NCBI GenBank assembly: GCA_947579605.1
Contig: OX388319.1
Location: 17,063,447 to 17,127,446, forward strand
Direction of reading: 5' to 3'
DNA length: 64,000 nucleotides
Source: Athripsodes cinereus
Taxonomy: Eukaryota; Arthropoda; Insecta; Trichoptera; Leptoceridae
Shown here: positions 35,330 through 45,200 of the stretch, one piece after another
Position numbering within the stretch: position 1 is the first letter of the stretch
Layout of the letters: each line of letters starts with the position of its first letter
Made by a program: the position numbers and the translations under genes
Notes under the pieces: generated by a model
Told to the model about the DNA's origin: nothing
The model's input: only the letters and a program-made list of their open reading frames with translations
The model's database searches: none

Positions 35330-36181
35330 ATTTCTGGTAAGAGTGGAATCTTCGCTGGTCCACATGTTGAGTGTATTAATTGTTAACATATAATGTTATG
35401 ACTGTTTGATTCTTTTATATTGTGAAAATAAAATATAATAAAATAAAGGACATTTATTAACAATCAAATTTACAAACAAACTCAAATATTTCATAGATAG
35501 ATTATACACACGATGGGCAGCCGTGTAAAATAGTACTAGTAGAAAGTGGAGCAAATTTTCAAAGTAGGTACTCCGAATACGAAGTCATTCGGATGGAAAT
35601 ATGCGAGTAGCCAAAGGCTTTTCCAGGTAAAGAGACATCCAAAATGTACGGTCAAAATGAAACTTTACTCTAACAGTCCAAACAACAAGCCACATTCCAG
35701 TTGTAACATGTTTGAAGTACCTACTTTTACATATGTAGAAGAAATTAAAGTACCTACTCAAAATATTATTATATCATTATTTTCTAAGTGATTTTAGTGC
35801 TGAGAGTGCAAATAATGAATACGGTTTAAAATATAATTTGATAATGTTCACGGTTTTAAATATATTTCGAATGAGTTGTGAAAGTTTAAAACGAAATAAA
35901 TAAACAAATGTTTTATTCTACTATTTGTTTATTTGACGAGAGAGACGTCTTTCGCCTTGTTAAGACATTGTCGATCAATTGACCACATATTTTATAACTC
36001 GTAGAAAAACTTGAACACATATTTGATAACGCACATGTCTGGTTTCGCGGAATCGCATCGTCAGGTGCTGATCTATATTATTACTTTACTTGCTTACTTT
36101 TCAGGTCCAGATCTTGCTTTTTCAGTATGCAGGGATAATATCGTCTTGTCATTAGCCATTAGGTGATTCTCATCACTGCCT
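35330..36181. other. No gene recognised
   Basis: Flank of the large transposon. The 35546-35791 frame (81 codons) has no recognisable domain. Confidence 0.4.
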
Positions 36182-36183
36182 TA

Positions 36184-36194
36184 CACTGAGAAAA
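36184..36194. repeat. Left terminal inverted repeat
   Basis: CACTGAGAAAA, exact inverse of the right end. Flanking TA on its left is the putative target duplication. Confidence 0.9.
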
Positions 36195-36210
36195 ATATCA
36201 ACGAAATTTC

Positions 36211-36380
36211 ACAACGAATCATTGGTACGTACTATCAAATTAGGACCAGAGTTCGTACAAACGATTCATTGGTATAAATCTATTGACTTTTGCGCAATCA
36301 ATTCGTTGGTACATTTACCAACAACTTGTTCACAGTGACGTCATCAATGTGAAGTATGCTGCGGAACAATTCGTTGGTAA
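36211..36380 (+). promoter_or_regulatory. Subterminal repeats of the CACTA-like element
   Basis: Four related copies: ACAACGAATCATTGGTACG (36211), CAAACGATTCATTGGTAT (36258), GCAATCAATTCGTTGGTAC (36294) and GAACAATTCGTTGGTAA (36364). An inverted TTTACCAACAACTTGTT lies at 36314. The consensus is close to AACRAWTCRTTGGTA. In plant En/Spm such subterminal repeats bind an element-encoded protein; the same role here is inference. The MITE keeps these motifs. Confidence 0.8.
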
Positions 36381-36399
36381 GAATCTATTGAATTTTCAT

Positions 36400-37530
36400 A
36401 CTTACCTTGGTATACATAACCTCACTTTTAGCTGTCAAAGATCCAATAATATCAATCGCGTTTAGTTGTAAAATGTGATCTACTTTTCTAATAACGGTAT
36501 AATTATTTGAAACATACCAACAAAAAAAATATTATTAGAATAATTATTCACATTTTACAAATAAACATTGTGATTATTATAAGTAGAAAAAGTAGGAATG
36601 AAATTCAAACAAAAATTTTCTTTTAAGTAGTTACTTGCGTAAAATAATAATTTATTAAAAATTACAAAGGAAAAAATATAAAAATATGGACAGTTAATAA
36701 AGACACATATTGAAACATACATAAAAATATACCATTTAGGAAACCAAATTATACAGCCATAGTTATACCTGTAGTGCAGTATATTTTTTTTTATATTCTT
36801 GTTCCAACACAATAAGCATTAATAACAATAATAATATTGTGCTGTCTCACTCCATATCATTGAAATGATAGTGGTCTCTTTCCTGAGATAATGCTGAGAT
36901 ATAGTACTTTTATCACACCTGCCGAGAGTAAAATCATAAAAAAGCCATATTATAGCTAGCTGTTGTCTTATTAAGAAAACAAACACCCAGGGTTGTTGAT
37001 CGAATAAAAATAAAATTATCAAAATTTTTGAAATATTATATACAAGCTTTTGTAACCCGGCATTGCTCGGGTTTAAATAAACAGAAACCGTGCAAATACA
37101 TGGGTTAAAATTGGTATTTTTAGTTTGTAGTACCTACATAAATCTTCAAGTGATTTGCCATGAAAAGTAAAGAAAAATATTAGGCGAAAATAAATAGGTT
37201 CTTATGGCTAGTACCGAGGTACTTTTGTATTAATTTATACAAAAAATAGATTAACATTGTTTATGGATTTTTTACATAATACTATTCTAATTCTACAGTA
37301 TGGATTTCTATGGTCTCATAATATCCTCCATTATGAAAATAGCTAAAAATGTCAAAAATATGCAATTTTTATTCTCATAATTCAGGATTTTTTGTCATTA
37401 GCAATCACAATGTTTCATTATGTAAACAGTCCCTAATTATTTAGTTTCAGTATTGTTTTATTTATTGTTACATCCATTTTGAAATTAATTCAATACAATG
37501 AGAAATGTTTAACTATAAATATTGGATTTT
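36400..37530. other. Non-coding 3' region of the CACTA-like element, part 1
   Basis: AT-rich; open frames at 36555-36812 and 36819-37022 have low-complexity composition and no domain. Confidence 0.5.
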
Positions 37531-37532
37531 CA

Positions 37533-37569
37533 TACATTCGCTTGGCAATTTTGTCAAGCGAATGTATGG
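37533..37569. repeat. Short hairpin
   Basis: CATACATTCGCTTG and its inverse CAAGCGAATGTATG are separated by 9 bases, giving a 14-bp perfect stem. Confidence 0.8.
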
Positions 37570-37739
37570 GAATCTCATTGAAATTGTAATATCTTTATCA
37601 ATACATAAGATATTTAAAATGTTTTTAGCCTTAAACCTGCCCAGGAGATGAGACCTCGTATAGAGTGTATTATTTTACTTCTGTCTTTCCTTATTTCAGA
37701 GTCCATTGAGGACATACGCACATACGAACCGACTCAAAT

Positions 37740-38300
37740 ATTTATGTGTGGATTACAAAATAAAGAATTACGTTTTAAAAATAATTTTATATTGTATACT
37801 TTCGACATTGAAAAATACAAATAAATTAGTTAGAAGAATTATAATATTGTTATAAAATTATTTAAAATTAACAATAAATAACAATAGGCAGTTACCCAAA
37901 CTAAAAATTGACATAATTATCATTTGGGTGTTCGAAATTAATATTAAAAAAATTAAATATGCTCACTATAAAAAATATTAAAATTTAACAATTGCGTACT
38001 TTTTAAAATAATAATATAGTCATAACGAAAATAATATAATTTAAATAAATAACAATAAGCAGTTACCCAAACTAATAATTAACATAAATAATATTTGGAT
38101 ATAATAAAGGAACATTGAACAAATATAAACATGTTCATTATAAAATATTTGAAACATTGAAACATAAAAACAAATTTGTTAATAGAACTATAATGTCATG
38201 GCATTGCTTAAAATTAACAATCAATAACCGCAGACAGTTATTCAAACTCGTAATAAACAAATAATTGGAAATTATAAAGGAATATTGAATAATTATAAAC
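37740..38300. repeat. Degenerate ~175-bp tandem repeat, about 3 units
   Basis: The phrase TAACAATAxxCAGTTACCCAAACTAA recurs near 37880, 38050 and 38225, embedded in similar flanking order (AATATTG, ATTATAAACATG, AAAATTAACAAT). Confidence 0.65.
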
Positions 38301-38664
38301 ATTCACCTCATATAAACATGTTCGATTCGACGCATTACCATTTTTTTATTTGAATTACCGATCTCGTATATCTTCGACTACAGCATACAAATTCTAATCA
38401 TATCACTATTCAGCACAGTCCAATAAGGACAATTACATATAATCTCAATTTATTGTCAGTAAATAATTGACACAGTATTATCATTTAAACAGTTTAAGGA
38501 AAATAAATCCAATGATCTCTAGTTATTTATGTAACTATAAATTTAGCAAAATATGGACAGACAGACAAGAATCACATAATTACTATTTAGCAAATAAGCA
38601 ATAACATATTACAATCAATTGTTAATTAATAATTAAGGCAGTATAATCAAGTTCTATATTAATA

Positions 38665-39165
38665 AAACCTCACGCCGTGTCCCAGGTGGGGTAGGCAGAG
38701 AGAACGGAATGTCATGTTGCTCCATCCTTGTTTACTTCGTTCGCTTCCTCTACGATCATCTAGTTTCTCATACATGCACACCGATTCCCCTTACACGCGA
38801 CCATCCCTGATAATTTGATCCCCACGTTGTTAAGCCATGTAGTTCTTGGACGCTCACGCTCCTCACACCGTTTCATTCAGACAAGTAAATCCTCTTTGTC
38901 ATTATTTCCTTTCTATTAGTTCCACATGACCAAACCCTCTCAATTTATTTACACGCATTCTATCAACAACACACTTCTCACATCCACTCATTCTCCTGAT
39001 ATCCTCATTCTTCACTGTATCACGCAATATTTTATCTACCATTCTTCTCAGTGATCGCATCTCCACAGCATTTATACCACTGTCATCCTTCTTCAACCAC
39101 GTCCAATCCCTAAGAAATCCATATAACTTCGAATGTAGCAAAACATGGAAAATTATCAAAATTGG
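38665..39165 (-). pseudogene. RTE-like LINE 3' fragment inserted in the CACTA-like element
   Basis: The minus strand encodes a disrupted C-terminus: MRSLRRMVDKILRDTVKNED, IRRMSGCEKCVVDRMRVNKL and RGFGHVE, then frameshifts and the terminal GGGACACGGCGTGAGG. It is close to the 5440-5882 copy but more broken. It postdates or hitchhiked with the transposon. Confidence 0.8.
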
Positions 39166-39594
39166 ATGAGAATCACATTGACTATATTATAATAACGACA
39201 TATTACAAAATAATATTTATACCATTTTATATCAAATACAACTTCTAAACCTATTATCAATACTCATCAAACTAATAAGTCAAATTCAATTAATATAAAA
39301 TCAGCACTAGTTAAGAAGTTTACATAACTATGAATGTAGCAAAATATGTAAAAGTAAGACAAGAATCACATTATGATTTTATAAATTATTAAAGATAACA
39401 TTTTATACAAAATATTATACTTATATAGCAACAACAATAAGGCAACACCATATTATAATTACAATTCACTGGCTATATAAAAGTTCAAAATTATCCATTT
39501 CTTTTATACAATTTACCTGTGAATGTAGGTAAAAATGGAAAACAATACAATGTTATAGAGTTAAGCTTAAAAAGTGATACAATTTTTTTAAAAA

Positions 39595-42108
39595 CTAGTC
39601 TAAGATAGAACGAACAGTAACATATAATTTTGAATTGGGCATAATAGTTAAATTATTAGGTAGGCAACCTAAAAGGTTTTGATGCAAATAAATTTGTTTA
39701 GAATCAGTCTTCCTAGTAACTTCATACACATAAAAATGTTCGTTGAATAAAATGGTATTGAAATTCTGGCAAAGAAAGTAAATATCATTTTCCTGTGTGA
39801 TGAAAATCTTTTCAATTTCTGAAAATATTGGAAAATAATCATCTGCTTCATCAATGTCAACAGTAACAATAGAGCAAATTTTGAACATAATACCTTCAAC
39901 TTTGACCCAAGGAACTTGATAAACAAATTCATGATTATTGAAAATATTGAATTGTTGTTTTAAAACATGAAAAGAGATATTGCTTACTTTTACCTTCTTT
40001 CCAAATACAATTTTTTGAAAAGGAGCATTTTTCAAAAATACATCATTCATAATAAGCTGATTTTTTATGGCAATTGTCTTACAAATATTTACTCTGCTAG
40101 CCGATGAATTTGCAATCATTTTTGATATCTTATGTCGAGCTTCAAATCGGAATGTAGAAATATTTATTAGGGGGCCAAACTTTATTAACATTTGTGGATA
40201 ATGTATCATAAAATGAAATTTTGGTTTAAGTGTCTGGGACGTCAATTTCAAATACTGGGAGTTTAACTCGGCAATATCAAATTTCAATGCTTCTACTGTG
40301 TCGGTGAAAACTCTTCTACTTAACAATCTATCTGTTATTTTACGCAGCAAAATATATAATGCCCAAATGGGATGGTTTTCAGGAACGTAGTGCCCACAAA
40401 TTAATGAAAAATATTTGACAAAAGTCAGCATTTCTGAAGCTGAAGTCTTGAACTTTATTGAATCTTTACTTTCAAAAATGATAGAGCCTGTAGGTTTTGT
40501 ATTTGTGTCTGGGCCATAATCGAATGTGTGAATCTTAGTTTTAAGAAGATCTAATGATATCAATTTCAAGTCATTGATTAATTTGGATAATATAAAATGC
40601 ATTACATATTGACAGACACCTTGGCACCAATCATGTAAAATATCTGTGGGAACATTATCAAACAACTTGAAACCATTTAAGTTAAGCCAACAACTTTTTT
40701 CCTTAACACCAGTTTTAGAAACATCATTTTCATCAATTTGATTCAAATAAGAATTAAAATTACGTAAAAGAGAGCTGTCTTCAAAAGTCATTTTGTGAAT
40801 CTGACTTTTATGAGCATTACAAATTCTACAAGGGTAATTAGATGAAAATGATTCCACAAAACCAAGAGTTCCCGACAAACCAAGATTATCACCGACTAAC
40901 GAAACCACGTGAAACTTAATAATACCTTTAAATACGTCTGTGTCTACATATACTCCATTTGATTTGAGATAATTCAAATGATCAATTATTTTTTGAAAAA
41001 TTATTTTGTTACCAAACTGAACTCTGTCAGATGAATGAAAAAGTGCCAGCAAAAATACATTTTTTAACTGTGAGGTGTAAAACATAGGAAAACCAGGCAA
41101 AGATGCATAAACACCGCCTATTTTGTGAATTCCTGCATGTGATCCTAAAGGATTTCCTATCTCAAAGTCATCATAATAAATAAGTATTGGAATATGTAAT
41201 ACATTAGATTCGTGTGGAATTTCATTCATCATTTTTGTCCATACAGAACCTTGGATAATATTTTCTATGCATTCACTATCAATGTTATTATTTAACTGCT
41301 CATTGTAATCCAAATAGTCCTTTAGAACTCCTGGTAAGCATAAAAATTTTCCTAAAACCTCTTTAATAGACACCACTTGTATTGTAGCCTGTGTGGGGCG
41401 CAATGTTCTACGAAAGCGAGTACGTCTATGTATCATTTTTTGACCGATAGGAAATTCCACAGGTGGAAAATATGTTCCCATTTTGGAAAAATATTGGAAT
41501 CGTAAATGTTCTGAGGCCAGATTGGTAATAGAACTATATAATGGAGATTTGGTTTCAATAAAATAATCACACACAATTTTATAAATTTCCGGAATCAAAA
41601 TATTTTTAAGGCTATCTAGAATTGATTTTTCGATATTGTCAGACAACCGGAAACGAAACTCATTGCATACTACTTGAACAACATTTCTCGGTATTAATGG
41701 GTGTGAATATAATGATGATAAAAAGATAGCAAACTGTTGTTGTAGGTTAATGTCAGAAGAAGATGTTGTAGAAACTTGATTAATGTTGGCAACAATATTT
41801 TCATTGTGAATATCCACTTGTTGTACGTTAATATCAGATGTAGAAACTTGATCAATATTGAAAACAATATTTTCATGGTGAACAGACACTTCGTTGTCAA
41901 TATTCGTAGACCTATTTGCATTACTATTTTGAAGATATCCATGGCATCGAATTAAATGTTTTTTAAACGATGATGGAGATAAATAGCTACGAAAACAACC
42001 CTGTTCTCCACAAAAGAAATTGTTATCTATTAAACAAAAAACTCTCACATGATCAATGAGTTTGGAAATTAAAATAAACTTTCTACTACATTTGAAACAG
42101 GTATACAT
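39595..42108 (-). CDS. CACTA/EnSpm-like transposase with N-terminal zinc fingers, 837 aa
   Basis: Intact single-exon ORF starting at ATG 42108. Residues 4-25 form a Cys-Cys-His-Cys finger (C4, C7, H20, C25) and 33-56 a C2H2 finger (C33, C38, H51, H56), likely for DNA binding. A core from ~305 to 660 carries Tnp2-like blocks: IYYDDFEIGNPLGSHAG (310-326), a GDNLG motif (406-410), a CRIC pair (427-430), DILHDWCQGV (489-498), HFMIHYPQ (632-639) and FRFEARHK (653-660). D313/D314, D407 or D493, and E656 are candidates for the DDE residues, but the assignment is inference. The protein would cut and join the CACTG ends. A possible splice acceptor (ATACATTCAG) lies just before the ATG, so it may come from an alternatively spliced transcript of the upstream gene, as in plant CACTA elements. 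Confidence 0.85.
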   Translation of the reverse strand: MYTCFKCSRKFILISKLIDHVRVFCLIDNNFFCGEQGCFRSYLSPSSFKKHLIRCHGYLQNSNANRSTNIDNEVSVHHENIVFNIDQVSTSDINVQQVDIHNENIVANINQVSTTSSSDINLQQQFAIFLSSLYSHPLIPRNVVQVVCNEFRFRLSDNIEKSILDSLKNILIPEIYKIVCDYFIETKSPLYSSITNLASEHLRFQYFSKMGTYFPPVEFPIGQKMIHRRTRFRRTLRPTQATIQVVSIKEVLGKFLCLPGVLKDYLDYNEQLNNNIDSECIENIIQGSVWTKMMNEIPHESNVLHIPILIYYDDFEIGNPLGSHAGIHKIGGVYASLPGFPMFYTSQLKNVFLLALFHSSDRVQFGNKIIFQKIIDHLNYLKSNGVYVDTDVFKGIIKFHVVSLVGDNLGLSGTLGFVESFSSNYPCRICNAHKSQIHKMTFEDSSLLRNFNSYLNQIDENDVSKTGVKEKSCWLNLNGFKLFDNVPTDILHDWCQGVCQYVMHFILSKLINDLKLISLDLLKTKIHTFDYGPDTNTKPTGSIIFESKDSIKFKTSASEMLTFVKYFSLICGHYVPENHPIWALYILLRKITDRLLSRRVFTDTVEALKFDIAELNSQYLKLTSQTLKPKFHFMIHYPQMLIKFGPLINISTFRFEARHKISKMIANSSASRVNICKTIAIKNQLIMNDVFLKNAPFQKIVFGKKVKVSNISFHVLKQQFNIFNNHEFVYQVPWVKVEGIMFKICSIVTVDIDEADDYFPIFSEIEKIFITQENDIYFLCQNFNTILFNEHFYVYEVTRKTDSKQIYLHQNLLGCLPNNLTIMPNSKLYVTVRSILD

Positions 42109-42289
42109 TCTGAATGTATAAAAATCAATAATGTATAAAAAAAATCAATAATGTATAAAAAATCAAATCAAGATTCAGTTAAAATCAAATCTAATCAAAA
42201 AAATTATGCTTTATAATAGCCAATCAAACAAAGATGAATGAAAATCAGTCTAAAATATAAAACAAATTACAAACTAATAAACAAATAAT

Positions 42290-45200
42290 TCACTCTACAC
42301 AGTCAGATATTCCCAGATCATTAAAAAATGATAGCATGCCTGGAGTTATTCTATCAGACTGTGTATTGATTTTATATAGACCAATTTGAATTGTCAGCCA
42401 GACGTTGCGACACTCTAGAGGATACTCTGCATCTGTTGCGAATATGACTTGAAAAGTACTATCCACGGCCTCTACAAGTGTCGCAAATTTATAAACGGTG
42501 CGATCCAAAACAAAAAAACTAACGTTGTTTTCAACAGTGAATATAGAGGGTTGAAAACGCCTGCCTGTAGCTGACAAAACTGCATGCCTTTGGAGAATTA
42601 CTGCTGGCAGGTCATCTTCACTGGCTAGTTGGTATGCAAAGGAAGATCTTACTTCACCTGTAGACGGACGCCAACCTCTTCTCCTGTCTTCTTTGTTTGC
42701 ACGTGGTAATGGTGATAAATAGCATAAGAGGATTAACGCAGCATTTGACCTTGTCATCACATCTACAGGACCTAAAAGAAATTATAATGATATTGTCAAA
42801 TTAATATCATATAAAACATATTGCTGTTCCATGCAAAAAACATTAAATCTCCCGTTCATAGAAATTAATTATAGATGATTAAATAAGAAACTGATAAAAT
42901 CATAATTTTATGAAGTACATGTGTTACATTAAAATATTTATAAAATACTGTATCGGGAAAAGAATATATATGAAAAAATGACCTATTTCTCTGAAAAATA
43001 ATCTTTAAATACCTTCAATTGTATTTAAAATTTCCTGAATTTGGGATCTCACACATTTGTCTGCAATTTTGGATACCTTAGACTTTGCAAGACTAATAAT
43101 TTTGTCTTGCAAATTATATAATGATGTGTGGAATATATCTTCTTTTCCATCATATGCTTTTTTGAAATCTTCACGTAACTAAAATAAAAAGCATTATTGA
43201 TTCACATAAATATCATATTAAGTATTTTTAATTATAATGATTTTAAAACACTGTATAATTTCCAAATTAAATTTATTCACCTCAAACGTTTTCGCCAAGG
43301 CTTCTACTTGGCATCATCAGGAGGACTTGGCATCTTGGCATCATCAGGAGGACATGATGCCAAGTAGAACCCTTGGCGAAAACGTTTGAGGTGAATAAAT
43401 TTAATTTGGAAATTATACAGTGTTTTAAAATCATTTTTTTTTTATTTTATTTTTTTTATTTTATTTCATAGAGACACTCACAGAAAACTGACAACACAAT
43501 ACATAAATTACAAACATACAATAAAATCTGGCCAGTTCCCCAATTAAGAGCGTCTACAGCATGCACAATCAGAGAATTCAATTAAATTAAATTAAATTAA
43601 AATTAAAGCGTAACTCAATATCTGCGGTGACAAGGCAAAGGGGCACAAGCCAGCCCCGCAGCACCGAGCCACCCCCCCCACAGAAATGCAGGCATACATC
43701 ACACCCCACAAAGCAATGGGATCAAGGGCAGCCCATGGTACTAGGCAACCCCGGATGCCAACACCTGCGAAGCACGACATACACCCACACCTCCGCGGAG
43801 GGAACAACTCAACACCGCAAAACCAACCCACGCCCCCTCACCCCGCCACCACAGATACAATGCCACGATAATGATAATCTCTATGTAGAGATAATCCTGC
43901 TAATGCACATCATCGCATTTTTCTTAGGTTAACTGCTCTGTTGATTTGTTATATGAACGATGATGTGCAAGAAGAACAAAAGAAATGAACAACAAAATAT
44001 AATTATAATGAATTTCCAAAGTGTTAACACAAAAACATTTGATTTATTAAGTATTTTTTTTAATTCAAGGTTTTACACTGTGTACCCAGTACTCTGAAGT
44101 TCCCTACTACATGAAATTATCAAGTACAAATGGCTTTTTTGAGGTTTTAAAAGCATTTTTAAAACTTACCAATTGAAATCCTTCTTGAGTCTTTAAAATG
44201 GGGTATTTTTGAAAATAATCATGAATGGTTAAATTTTTTTTTATTATTCCTCTTTCAGAAAATGTCTCCTTCCATATGTTGAGAACATTATGGAAGGGAC
44301 TTATGTGCGTTTCTAAATAATTAAGTTTGCTGTTTGTTGAGTCATCAACTAGAACAAAAGAATTGAAAAACAAAAAATATAGATATACATTTAGATAAAT
44401 TACGTCATAAAAGTAAGACATAATATTCCAAGCATTTAGTTTCCTGTAAATTAAAAACTAATTGCTTACATTCAAATATTTCCTCAGGCTCTTGCCTCCT
44501 GGTTGGAACTAGCTTGCTATTTCCCCCCTTTTTTCTAGGGCTTATTATCTTCAAGTTTCGAAGCGCTTGTCTTTTTTTCAGGTATTCCGAATACAAAACA
44601 CCTCCTAAATTTCTCTTCCTTCCCAAGAAGTCCGCTTTTTTATAACCCGTGAAAAATGATTCCGGTGAGCATTTGGGAAAAATTTGGAAAAGTTGGTTTG
44701 AAAAATAAGTAAAAGTTTTGCTGAGGATTTGCTCTTTAGGATTTTTGTCCAAAACATTATTCATAATAATCCTAGCAACGTCTCTTCTTAAGCCCCCATC
44801 TATATAGCCATTGTTGGCAGCAGCCAAATCTAAAATTTTTCTCCCAGATAGGGTGCTTTTCAATACTGATTCACACTATAAAATGGATGAAATATGATTA
44901 ATTTTACAGTTCTTCAATAGAAGCATACTTTATATGACAAATAATTAAAATTATTTATGCATATGAAATAATTTATATGAAAATATAAAACTTAGTTCAT
45001 AACAATTATGTGGAATTTAGTACAATTTTCGCATGAGCTGGGATTACCCTAAGAGATATAAAGGCTAATAGATGTATATTGTGCCTTTTCTCACTACATA
45101 AGCAACTATTAACTTACTATGAGAAAAGATTACAAAGTATTAAATTGAAAAAATAATAATAAATAAAAATATTGCTGTTCAGTTTGTTTTTGTTATACAA

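Larger units (their letters stand above)
43230..44011 (-). mobile_element. Composite insertion in intron 5: foldback plus truncated Jockey-like LINE 3' UTR
   Basis: AATTATAATGA occurs at 43230-43240 and 44001-44011, an apparent 11-bp target duplication. Inside, 43238-43433 is a palindrome with ~79-bp arms. Then a T-rich tract and 43450-43985 are the reverse complement of the LINE 3' UTR seen at 61595-62020 (GAGACACTCACAGAAAACTG; CGTCTACAGCATG). The splice sites of the host transposon gene are untouched. Confidence 0.7.

Noticed and set aside
36555..37022. Additional genes at the 3' end of the CACTA-like element
   Set aside because: Products are rich in Ile/Tyr/Phe/Asn as expected of AT-rich noise; no motifs.
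43592..43932. Protein genes in the GC-rich island (both strands)
   Set aside because: Open frames come from GC-rich composition in a LINE 3' UTR; neither product has a plausible domain.
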